Source: Pisolithus tinctorius
Taxonomy: Eukaryota; Basidiomycota; Agaricomycetes; Boletales; Pisolithaceae
Reading direction: 5' to 3'
DNA: 64,000 nt
Assembly (NCBI GenBank): GCA_024663395.1
Contig: JANFAH010000016.1
Coordinates: 434,001-498,000 of the forward strand
Part shown: piece after piece, positions 19,631-30,268 of the stretch
Position numbering within the stretch: position 1 is the first letter of the stretch
Layout: each line of letters opens with the position of its first letter
Translations under genes and position numbers: made by a program
The notes under the pieces: generated by a model
The model's database searches: none
What the model was told of the DNA's origin: nothing
Seen by the model: the letters and a program-made list of their open reading frames with translations, nothing else

Positions 19631-19905
19631 CTTGCCATCTCCATTGTAGACTGTACACAGATACCACAATGACATCCGTACTCATCCTAAAGCCATGGGA
19701 TATGTGTTCGACTCATAGTATGGCACGAAACCGAAACATGTGCCAGCAGAGTAAATCTCTCATTGTATGTACCCCAGTGACCACATGAATATGGATTCCC
19801 TCCTACCGTCTACTTGGTACATTCCAGTACTTCGGCTTCAATATCATGTGGAATGTTGGTTTGAGAATATATATCCTGGTTAGACCATCAGTTTGTGCCT
19901 TCAGT
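19631..19905. other. No supported gene
   Basis: The intergenic region between the three-exon gene and the 3' end of the convergent CACTA transposase gene. Nothing recognised. Confidence 0.35.
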
Positions 19906-22900
19906 TTATGTGGGATGGCTGCTCGCCTTATAAAGTGGTAGTACATGAACGACAGGTTTTGCAATATAGTCAAGTTTGAATGGGGTCTTCGCAAAAGGTG
20001 CAAGGATGTTGGATGCACGAGTGACAACAGGTGCTTCGACTTCGTCGTAGTACAAGCACCCAGCAAGGATGCCGAACTGGCGGTAAGGGTCTTGTTTTGC
20101 ATCTGTGTCACTCAAAGGCGCGTAGCACGAGATAACCGCAAAGGCTACGTCCTCTTCGCCCTTCAAAACAAACAGTGCGAGTATCTGAGCAGCAACCTCC
20201 ATGTTTCTGTGCAGCCTGGGGAGTTGAACCATGGCATGTGAGTTCCGCTGTGACTGAGCTGCAGGCTGGAATATTACTCCTCCCAGCTGCACTGTGTCAC
20301 ACCAGCATATCACTATCAACGGCATCAGTCTTGATTTCTGAAGTTCACATAAATTTACCTTCTTCTGATTGGGTGTGCGTGTATTCCATTGCCAGTGGTA
20401 GGAAAGTCTTATGTACACGAGCCAGACGACCTTCCATTCGCTGGTTTGTAAGAACGATCTTCAATTCCGCAGAAGTTCCAGAGGCATGAGCATCATTCAG
20501 CCTAGTTCCACGAAGTTTGGACTTAAATGCCTGTTGGAATGAGGTGCGAAGGTCCTTCATCTCTGCAGGTAGTTGCGGGCTATTCAACAGCAGTTGCAAG
20601 TTTGCTGCTCTGCACGCATCATTGACAAATGTCAACTCCAGTTCACCTGAAGGATTCAAGGGGCATAATGTGGTCAGTGATGAAACACGGGAATCTGAGA
20701 TAGGTGTTCACCAAAGCGCATATTTGTCTTGGTCCTCTGAAGCATGTAGTTAAAATGCTCGAAAGCCCAGGTTCTCCATGAATGCACTGGCCCCAGTCCG
20801 ACCAGCAGTCTCTCGAAATGGAGGCAAGCATGGTGAACAGGTTGTATCTTGGCTTCCTTATACAAGTCCAAAACACCCGACAAGTAGCTCTTAAAGTGAT
20901 ACACGTAACGGCTTGTTAGTTCCTGCAACGTAGACCGCAAGTTAGCGATGTAAATTGCAGTGACAAGATGCATGTAATTGTTGAGAATCCACCGTTGCCT
21001 TCCCTGCGAGTGGCCCCAAATACGAATCAATGTAATAACGAGGTGAATCATACCAACTGAACGCCACTGGTCAGCTGAAAGCTTTCTCTTTTCGAAGCCA
21101 AGTGATGATGGAGCAGGGAAAATGGATGAGGGAAGAACTAGCCGCTCTTGATCCCTCCATACTTCTTCAAGAACAGCCCGACCAAGTACAACGGGAATTT
21201 CGTGATAGTCCACAGCGGTGTATTCAACTGGATGCTCCGGCAGGTTTCCTTGTGCGTCGGTGAGACCATGTTCAATGCGCTGAGGTAATACCATTACACG
21301 TGCTCGAACGCCGAAGACAAGGTTCTTACCCATTTGCCAATTAGGTCAACTAGCGCCATCTTGGTGAGCTGTTTACCATGTCCCTTCGGGTCGGGTATTA
21401 ATATGCCCAACTCACAACAGAGCGCTCGAAGTGTTGGAACCCGCACACCATTGCCTATGCTCTTGATTGTCTTGGCAGTTTTCAGCCTAGATCGTGCATG
21501 TTCTAGCTCAGCTTCAGTCGGCATGTCACCTTGTGTCCGGGGTGGTCGCACAGTCTTTCCTGTTGTGTGCAAACTATCATCTGCATTATCCTCTGCTGCC
21601 TATGATTTCAGGGAAACCCTGTTATGAGAATGCCTAACTGGGTCTGATACCGTAAACTCACCTGAAGTGACTGCAAGAACAACCTTGCCTTTTGTTGATT
21701 ATCGTGGCTCTCCTGAAGCTAATAAAGTACTTTGCATCGGTTATGAAGACGTAGCGAAATATGGTGACTCACCCAATCTAATAGTGCTCGTGTTAGCATC
21801 ACTGATGTACCAGCCCTCCTCAGGTCAAACTCGCAGCATAGATGCCACAGTACAGACCTACGGCATTTTTTGGAGAGAGATTCTATGCATGCATCACCTG
21901 TAGGTTTCTGAAGTATAGTCTTGAGGCCTTTCGAAAGTTCTGCGGCAGTCGGCTTCAGAGGTGGTTTCTCAGTGGGGGAATTAGCGCCATCACCAGCTGG
22001 AGCTGTGGGACTCAGGCCCCATATGTATCGAACATGCTGTTGAATAGCACGAAGGAAGAATGCATGCATGGAATCCAGTACTGTGAACCAAATAGGATCC
22101 CAGTAGGGCAGTCGAAGGAGCTCCGAGAATCGCACACCACAAGTCCTGGCAATTTGCTCTCGCTGCTCGCTTGAAGTTGCTGAAAGCCACTCCTCTGCAT
22201 GTTTGCGGTGTTTTTCGGCAGAGCGTATCAGCCAAGACTCCATGTCGAGATTCTCGATCATATCTGCAGGTAAATAGCAGAAGGAGCAGAACAACATGGC
22301 CGCATGGCTGAGGAATCCTGCCACTTGACGTGCACCAAGAATGTCACATACGAGAGGGATCAGGGCAAGCAAAACAACCCTTCCATGCCTATAGCATGCC
22401 GTACGCGAAAAGAAGACACCAGGTTGCCAGAACTCCAGTAGTTCGTTTACAAGCGGGCGAAGGAAATTGTTGATCTGCTCGAGAGACGGCTTTTTCGGGC
22501 CGGGAATGACGCCACAGAGATACATATTCTCCGTGTTGTATCGGATGTCTGCGGGCAAGTTCAAGCATGCCATATAGATTCCAGTCACGGAAGATGTTCC
22601 TTTGGCAACCTTCATACCAAAAGGATTGAATCCATCAACCGCCAAAGAAAAAACCAGGCAAAGCTTATCATCTTTGCGGAAAAAGGGCTTCCCGTCACAA
22701 CCCTGCATATTTCGGATGAAATTGGCATCGAAGAGGTCAGCGAATCGCCTGTTGTTGGAGTCAGGATCTGAGAGGTTGGACAGTGGAGCTTCCAGCGCTG
22801 ACTCCAGGTCAGGATAAGATAGAATCCTTCCTAACCACCCTTTCAGCTCCTGGTATGCAAACTTCCGCACCGGACGGACAACCAGATTCCCACATATCGT

Positions 22901-24187
22901 CCTCTCTCGCTTCAACTTTGCAGAACAGGGATGGCTTGAAGGGAAATCATGGAAAGTGCAGAAATCGGGGAAGTCAACGTCATCATAGAGTGCATAGCAG
23001 GACGGACAGCAAACATAGAGTCGTAGGTGAGGGTCAAGATCGAAGTTGTTTAAGATAGTGCGGTAGTCTCTTGGGAATTTCAGCAAGGATCTTCTATCTT
23101 CGGGAGCTTGTATGTCGTTGATGACGTGGGACATCATAAAGCTCAGGCTGTCGGAGACAAACCTGCTTTGCATTTGGGATATTCCACAGAGGAGATTCAA
23201 GCAAAGAATCAAGAAACTACCCGCTACAGCAGTGGGGTGGGACACTCCAATACTTCGGAAATAGGCATCTTCCGAATATACTCAGAAAACATAGCGAAAG
23301 GTGGTATTTTGCTTACCTGTGTTGACAAAAACATAGGACTCCTTGTTGGGCGAACTGTATGAGCTCTGCTCAACTTCCTCGCTCTGTTCATCACCATCAC
23401 TCTGTATGGCCCCCTCACACCACCCCACACCTTGGATCTGTCCCGAGTTCGCAATAAGGTCTCTCCTCAGAAAACCATTCCAAGCAGCCTGCCGTATGGC
23501 ATCAACCCTGTGCAACTCATCCTCTACCATAACCAAAAGCTGCAGGCGAGTGGCCTCCAGAGAGGGGAATTGCTCAAGACATCGTAGACTGACCAGGACC
23601 CCGTACAGCCCACTCTCGTGAGCTAGTATGGCTGCATTCTCGGATGCAGTTGGGGAGAGTCATCGATGACCCATGTTTGCGCCAGATGGGATAGAAGAAT
23701 AGAGTTGGTAAAGGGCGCCAGGTTCTATGGGCCCACTCTCAGAGAAGATGAGATTCAGGTCATATGAGAAAGACATGATCTGCTGAGTGACCACAGAACA
23801 GAGGTGCATGAGGTCGTGCAACGCATTTTCCAGAGTGATGGTTTCATCCTTAAGGTGCAGCAATGTGACGTGGTCGCACTGGTCATCGAAGTCAGTGTCG
23901 AAGGTGGGTTGTTGATCCCTTCCATTTGGTTCCTCATCCTTTGAATCACTGGAACTCTCCATGGGACTATGCTCGATGGCGAGGTCCGCATCCCTCTCAA
24001 GTTCGGCAGCAGGACTCTCGAGATACCAGGCAGATTTGTCGAGTTTACAGTGGCGTGCATACATCGCTTTTGGGATCAATTGGCCACGAACATACTTCAA
24101 TTGAGATTCGCACCAGGTTGTGCTTGATCCACAGCCTACAACATTGCAGGTGCATAACCGTGGGCGCTGGTGAGTCCTACCCCCCAT
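19906..24187 (-). CDS. CACTA/EnSpm (Tnp2) transposase gene, multi-exon
   Basis: One long minus-strand gene of the basidiomycete Tnp2-like family, which encodes a DDE transposase for CACTA elements. In order: an N-terminal cysteine motif (CTCNVVGC, ~24140), an acidic linker, MVEDELHRVDAIRQAAW (~23530), a CP-type finger (CCPSC...PC), LAVDGFNPFG, GIYMACLNLP, GVIPGPKKPSLEQINNFLRP, EFWQPGVFFSRT and HAAMLFCSFC. After further exons come KRKLSADQWRS, LVITLIRIWG, HHACLHFERLLVGLGPVHSW, ELTFVNDACRAANL and KQDPYRQFGILAGCL, ending HVLPLY (~19920). Introns are short (for example gtaagcaaaat...cggaag near 23318-23270). I see no certain inactivating lesion but did not prove every splice join. A truncated second copy lies at 62322-62850. 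Confidence 0.8.
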
Positions 24188-24799
24188 GGTCGTTGAGAAG
24201 AAGAAAGACAAAGATCTACCAAAGATTATCCAGGACGATCCGGAAGGAGACTTCTTTTAGTTTGGTCCTCAAGAGATACTTACTTATGTATAGCCAGAAG
24301 AATGCTTGCAAGGTGCGCACCTCGAGCTGTTCGCACTAACTTTCACAGCGTCGGGACAGAGTACTATTAGTGCTTTGAGCTCATGAGTTCTGTGTAAGGA
24401 CAGTATTTAGGTTTTGAAAACTCCGGTATAAATGCCCGGCATCTTGTCGACCGTAAGATTATGAGTTCCAACAAGTTGTGGATCATTGCGAGTAGTGCAC
24501 GAGTGCGAGCCATCGAAAGCAATAACGTCTTTGGATTGGACTGTTGTCACGAGTACCAGTAATTACAAGCTAGGAGTGACATCCCATAGTAAATATCATT
24601 GTCATGGCCCTTCTGCAGGTCAAGTATTGGGAGTTGACGCTGTGCCATTAGCAGGTTACATGCTGCCAAAACGGGTGAGTAGCTAATCCTTGTCAACTGT
24701 CGAAAATCCCCACTTATGTATCTCGTCAGCCATAACAATAACACCTGCCGCAATCTCCATGCACGCCTCAACATAGCCGAGGGCGCCTTGTCCAAACAT
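24188..24799. other. Region 5' of the CACTA transposase
   Basis: A TAGTG pentamer at 24368-24372 could be one CACTA terminus (read inward CACTAATAGTAC), but no matching end was found on the other side. No gene supported. Confidence 0.3.
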
Positions 24800-25060
24800 G
24801 TCCTTCATCGTGATCATGGCCATAATTCACAACAACTGAAAAGAAAATACGTACGAGTCTCTCCCGCGAAATAACCTCGCCAGCCTCCAGAGCCCGAAGC
24901 CTATCAGTATCATCAGTAGGGGATCATGATGATGCGTGGCGATCCTCACATATTCTTTTTCTCTTCGTCCACGGCTTTCGCCAGTTCAAGGCAATCACGA
25001 ACAAATCTAAGCTTGATCCCGTAACCAACGACCTCCTACAACGGGATTCAGCTACAAAGG
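24800..25060 (-). pseudogene. Unidentified gene fragment with two or three exons
   Basis: The minus strand gives VGYGIKLRFVRDCLELAKAV then DEEKKN, a donor gtgagg at 24949 with branch ctgatgatactgat and acceptor tag, then LRALEAGEVISRERL, and later MKDMFGQGALGYVEACMEIA and GVIVMADE (~24800-24730). Codon use looks protein-like and CpG is normal. I do not recognise the family. It is cut at 25105 by the AT-rich repeat. Confidence 0.35.
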
Positions 25061-25104
25061 CACAAAGGCAACTATAGATGTAGCACACCGGCGGTACGCC
25101 ATCT

Positions 25105-25660
25105 CACTGGAAACATTTCTCAATTTCTTTGCTGAAAACATTTTAAAAAAAGATTGAAAAATGAGACTCTTTAATTTGGGATGTTTTTGTGACAAATATT
25201 GTAAAAATATATTGGATTTGTATTGTCTATCATGCCTCACAAAATGCCACCAGAAAATTTTAAATCTTTGCACATAAAAAAATTATGGATGTTCAGCAGA
25301 ATGATTTTGAACACAATATGTGTGATACATTGTAAATAATTTTCCAATATATGTCACTTTTTTTTAGAATCAACAATCTGCTTTTTTGTGAGCAGAAAGT
25401 TTAAAAAGTAGGCAGTATTTATTTAGTCTAAGTATTGTATTGCAATGATGAGTTGGGTGCTGAAGCTCATATGAAAAACATTCTGCTTTTTTTATTCTCA
25501 AACATGTAATATACAGTGAAATATTTTTCAACAAAAAATCAAATCAGAAATAAAGTCTTTCCACATTAAAATCATAGGTCAAAACATCAAAAATTATTTC
25601 TAGATGAAATATTGCATATATTATTACACATGTCAAGAGCAATTGATACAGTATGGTATG
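25105..25660 (+). repeat. AT-rich repeat, copy 2 (truncated)
   Basis: It begins cactggaaacatttctcaat and matches 12731-13290 with few differences, then stops after 'gagcaattgatacagtat'. It marks a sharp edge between CpG-normal DNA (to 25104) and CpG-poor DNA. Confidence 0.75.
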
Positions 25661-25680
25661 CTGATGCAGATATGGCATGC

Positions 25681-26148
25681 TGTCATAGCCATGCCTTGAC
25701 CCCAGCCAGACTCAGCCTTGCACTCACTCAGTCCAGCCTCAGCCTTGCCAAACCCCTACCCCCAGTTGGTCTAGCACAGGTAGCACTGCTTTGAAGTGCT
25801 GCTATGAAGTGTCATTTTGGTTGAGCCTGACCCAGCCTTGTCCCCAGTCTGCCCTCATCTCTGTCCCAGTCTCTGGTTATCTTTGTCATGACTTACTAAT
25901 ACCATTCTTACCAATCAGTTACCAATCTCTGTGAGACTGGCATTACCAGTCTCCATACTATAGTTACCCCTAGTATGTAAACCCATAGATACTTGGCCTG
26001 TATTCCCTCAGTCTGAAATCAAATAAGTCTCATTAAGTCCAAACAGTCCACCATCTGACCCCTGCTCCCCTCTAATCCCTGACCCCTTGGCCTCATGCCT
26101 GTACCAGTCTCTGGTCTAGTCTTGAACCTGGTAACCTCAGACTTGACA
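25681..26148 (+). mobile_element. Solo LTR of the chromovirus family, without any CpG
   Basis: It begins TGTCATAGCCATGCC and ends CAGACTTGACA, flanked by a perfect CATGC duplication (25676-25680 and 26149-26153). It aligns with the young LTRs at 40379-40908 and 47456-47985: agttggtctagc, tactatagttac and agtctgaaatcaa occur in the same order. I find no CG dinucleotide in its 468 bp, while the young LTR is CpG-rich. Confidence 0.88.
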
Positions 26149-26284
26149 CATGCTGGGAACCACACCCTCACTCATACAGGACATCCTGTGGTCCTCAATC
26201 ATGGGGAACATGAACTCCAAAGTCACTGGTATGTTGATGACCCTCCTGCAGGAAAAAAAAAGTTTGGCATTTATTGAAAGCCTC

Positions 26285-26800
26285 ATGGTTGGAATTGACC
26301 TTGGTACAACAAGTTCATCATTGCCATCATAGAGGGCAAGCAGGCATGTGTGACTGAGAACTCCAAAGGTGCCTGGACAACCCCATCAGTAGTGGCCTTC
26401 ACAAAACATGGGGAGCATCTTGTTGGCCTGCCTGCCAAGTGTCAAGCAGTGGTTAATCCATCAACACTGTCTTCACATTTAAGGGCTTGATTGGCTGCAA
26501 GTTCAAGGGTGTGGATGTCCAGGAGGACTTGAAGCACTGGTTAGTACATGCAACAACTGTCAAACAGGACAGCATCTTATATTGTCTACAGAGCATTCAA
26601 AATTGCTGAGAAGTCAGATGCTTGACCAGCTGTTGAGGTTGACATTGGTAGCAAGAGCCAACAATTCATATGTCATGGCAAATGTTTTGATCAGTAAGAC
26701 AACTCATGTTCTCTCCAGAGTGCTGAGGAACTGTCATCCATGGTACTTACAAAGATGCATGAGACTGCTGAGCAGTTCCTTGACAAGAAAGTCAAGTAAG
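26285..26800 (+). pseudogene. Mitochondrial-type Hsp70 (SSC1/DnaK-like) gene fragment
   Basis: The frame opens [11 protein letters not shown] (the phosphate-1 loop of Hsp70), then after a one-base shift [33 protein letters not shown] and [10 protein letters not shown], then [11 protein letters not shown] in another frame. Further on comes SSMVLTKMHETAEQFLDKK followed by gtaagt. These are consecutive N-terminal ATPase-domain blocks of mitochondrial Hsp70. Several frameshifts and the loss of everything beyond about residue 140 make it a pseudogene. CpG is depleted as in the surrounding repeats, so the fragment has shared their mutational history. Confidence 0.75.
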
Positions 26801-27298
26801 TTTCATGCACATCATTTAGGAGTTCCCCAGTGTTGACAGCTATGATTAGCCATGCAGTCATCCATTACACAAACAATTAATAAAACAGGTGTACTATAAT
26901 CAGAAAGAAACTGAGAAAAAAGCTCCTGAAAGGCTGGTTTCAGACAAATCATGTGACCTTGCATTGTCACATAGCACTCATGATTTGTACCACATCAACA
27001 TTGATCCCTGGAACACATGGTTGATTACATATCAGAAGGAACCAAGGTGAGTGACTTTTGTACTGTAGTTGCCTACCACTGATGGTGTTGTCTAATTGTG
27101 CTTTATTATGTCCTCAGAATGGCTTGATAGCTAGTTATGTGCAATCACTGACCTCCAATCCACTGATGGGGCATGTGGATTCCCTGAGGCTACTAGTATG
27201 TACATATTCCTTTTTGTTGCACTATTCAAAGTTTCCATATTCATCTAAGAGCACCCAACTGACAGCTGTTGACCTCCATTGAGTAACATACAAGGGGG
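26801..27298. other. CpG-poor stretch, no gene recognised
   Basis: Possibly further ruined hsp70 exons or introns; no conserved block can be read. GT/AG-like sites occur near 27048 (gtgagtga) and 27118 (cctcag). Confidence 0.35.
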
Positions 27299-28655
27299 CA
27301 GCACACAAGCTGAACCCAATGCCTTCACTCCACTTCTGCCTCTCTGCTTTGTCAAACTTCCTCTGCACTTTGATTCTAGCCCTCTGGGAGTGTCAGAGTT
27401 TGTCAGAGTGAGTGGTCCTGACTGTTAGGTTTTGACCTCAAGGCACTTAAATTGGTACAAAGCTGTATTTAAAGAAGAGCTGTAGGGGAGGCATGTGCAC
27501 TTGGTATAGGGAGGCTCAGACCATGGATGGGACAACCACTGGCAGGAGCAGCAGGATGAGGATGAGGGGGAGCCACAATTGTAATTACAAACACTGCAAA
27601 ATTAGTTCCATTGCCACCCACAGGCCACTATATCCATGCACCCCCATTTCAAAATTGGCCACTTGTTATCAAATTTGCCAGATACTTAGATGATACTCAG
27701 ATGGTAGTATGATCAGCTTGGCTCAAAGTGGCAATGCACTTGAAAGCAATGGCAGTCACAAGATCTACAACTATACAGTAGTCCACTTCTTAATACTACA
27801 TTCTGTGTGCATTGAATGACCTGTTTCAAAGACTCCCTTGTACCTCTCAAAGGGACTAATTCAATTGTTGTTCTTCATTGTGCATCTTAGTACAATGTAA
27901 CCACATGCTCAATGCCATGGAATCAAAATGAAATATTGATCTCTTGAGCCTGATAAATCAATATATGTTGCCTCAACTCAATACAGGCATTCTTGGGGAA
28001 CATGCTCTCTTTCAGTTATAATGCTCAATTGAATTTTTTCACTTACAGAGCCTCAGTCAATCTTGTCCCCACTAATTAGGTATATCTTATCACTCACTTT
28101 CTTATTTATACTGTATCAATTGCTCTTAGCATGTGTAATAATATACTCAATATTTCATCTAGAAATAATTTTTGATGTTTTGACCTATGATTTTAAAGTG
28201 GAAAGACTTTATTTCTGATTTGATTTTTTGTTGAAAAATATTTCACTGTATATTACATGTTTGAGCATAAAAAAAGCAGAATGTTTTTCATATGAGCTTC
28301 AGCACACAATTCATCATTGCAATACAGTACTTAAACTAAATAAATACTGCCTAGTTTCTAAACTTTCTGCTCACAAAAAAGCAGATTGTTAATTCTAAAA
28401 AAAAGTGACATATATTGGAAAATTATTTACAATGTATCATGCATATTGTGTTCAAAATCATTCTGCTGAACATCCATAATTTTTTTATATGCAAAGGTTT
28501 AAAATTTTCTGGTGGCATTTTGTGAGGCATGATAGACAATATAAATCCTATATATTTTTACAATATTTGTCACAAAAACATCCCAAATTAAAGAGTCTCA
28601 TTTTTCAATCTTTTTTTAAAATGTTTTCAGCAAAGAAATTGAGAAATGCTTCCAG
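27299..28655 (-). repeat. AT-rich repeat, copy 3 (inverted)
   Basis: The reverse complement of 12731-14190 with small indels, from the LTR-like end (gtcaggaccactcactctga on minus, near 27425) to cactggaagcatttctcaat ending at 28655. It closes the second CpG-poor island: the sequence after 28656 has normal CpG. Confidence 0.78.
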
Positions 28656-30268
28656 TGTCTTGTATGGCCTTTCGAACGTCGGGACAGATGAACTCGTTCT
28701 ATAATCAGTGGTCAGTGGTCAGCAAACATCTCAGAGGTTTCTTATTGATTCCTCATGGCATTTTCAGGGGGGTTGCCCTCTGCAGCATGAATGGGGAGAG
28801 GAGGGGCGGGGACACCAGCACGAGCACCGGCAGCGTTGTGCAGACGAACTGGAGTTCTGGGTGTAGATGGCAGACTCGACAGGTCTAAGAAAGTTTGGTT
28901 AGGACCACGAGAGCGCAGGTTATACGGCGCGTAGCGCCTAATGCCCTTGCGAGCCATACTGCACATGATGGGAGACATTGTGTAGTAGAGACGGAGAGGC
29001 GTGGTGAGGGTGGGGTCCATTTATACTCGGCGGCACAAAGTATGCTCACGTGCTCACCTTTGTTCATTGCAGAGAAAGAGTGTCTTTGTGCAGGTGAACT
29101 TAGGCTAGGCAAGGTGCCATCGTGCCGATGACCTCAGAGCGGAGCCCAGTTTGGTACCACGCATTCTTGATGGCAATACTGGCACCGAAGCTGGTTGGCG
29201 GCGCAAGCCTGTACTCTACGGATAAAAAACATGAGCTCTCGAACTCAGTGAGTGCGAACGCGCTGCTTCGAGCATGTGCAAAGGAGACCAAGTTCTAGTG
29301 ATCGTTGCTTCGCCTTCAACTTCGATGTGGACGTTGCGATAGAGTTGCTTCCTCGCCACCTTCTCCAAGAGGCAGAGTGTTTGTACAACGTCACTTTGTT
29401 GTCGTTTGGAATTTCTTATCCTAGAATAACATAGTTGAAAGTAAAAACAACTCGAAATCGAACGAAAGTCGTCGAACTCAAAGCAGAGCTCGATGGGTTG
29501 CCGCACGCCATCATGAATCTTCGAGTTGCTTTGATTACCCGGACTTTTTGTTTCTCCCTAGATACGATGGCTTCGGAAGCAGAATCCGGTCGAAAAGAAA
29601 GAAAACGGATACATACCACGCGTTCTCCTTTGACAATGTGCCTTTCAAAGGGACTAAACTAATTCAATTTTGTCATTCTTCATCGTACATCATGGAAAAA
29701 TCATGTAACTGTAAGCTCAACGCCATGGAATCGAATTGATATGTTGATCTCTCGAGCCCGACGAATCGATATATGTTGCCTCGACTCGATGTGAGCGTTC
29801 TTGATGCTGTGTGGCCCCACGATGGCCGGACGCTTTTTAATAACACATGCGTCGGAGACCTCAGGGTTGCATCTCATCTGTTTCATGGATCGTCACGATG
29901 GCACAGCTGTAAACAAGGTGCCTGCCGTCGGAGACAGTGCTATCTTCTAGTTCACAGTTCTACACATTTCTCGCACAATACAATTCATTTAAGAGAAAAA
30001 GAAAAAATGTTTCCACAGCACTAGCTGAATGTGTTGGCTGAAAGGACAGGCTATGACGACACTAGTATTTCAGGATCATGGAAATATGGTCTACATCTGC
30101 ATTGGCGGCGGCGCAAGAGTTGAAAGTTTATGCCACCATACACCAGTTCATTGCCTTAAGAGAACATGCGTCCGTGGACAACTTGACGGTCAGAAAGATT
30201 GTATTTCTCTGCGATTCTGTCGAGGCAACAGGTCCAGTCAGGTGCTCCGCACAATCAAGCGAGTGTAC
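28656..30268. other. CpG-normal region with weak ORFs
   Basis: A 92-residue minus frame (28742-29020) has a YAPYNLRSRG motif reminiscent of ORF1 proteins of basidiomycete retroelements, but there is too little to classify. Overlapping frames at 29216-29662 lack family signals. 29640-29805 is a repeat (own entry). About 29920-29955 (ggtgcctgccgtcggagaca and on) resembles 50808-50845. Confidence 0.35.
29640..29805 (-). repeat. CpG-containing relative of part of the AT-rich repeat
   Basis: It matches 27838-27995 of AT-repeat copy 3 in the same orientation, but CpG sites are kept: ctcgagcccgacgaatcgat here against cttgagcctgataaatcaat there. So the AT-rich repeat probably had CpG originally in this part and lost it by transition. 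Confidence 0.65.

Noticed and set aside
24368..24372. TAGTG as the terminus of the CACTA element
   Set aside because: A matching CACTA end was looked for near 19.4-19.9 kb; only CACTAAT at 19411 fits, and it lies inside the three-exon gene and does not extend. Ends therefore not called.
29216..29662. Overlapping ORFs at 29.2-29.7 kb as a gene
   Set aside because: Neither strand gives a domain or consistent exon chain; part of the stretch is repeat-derived.
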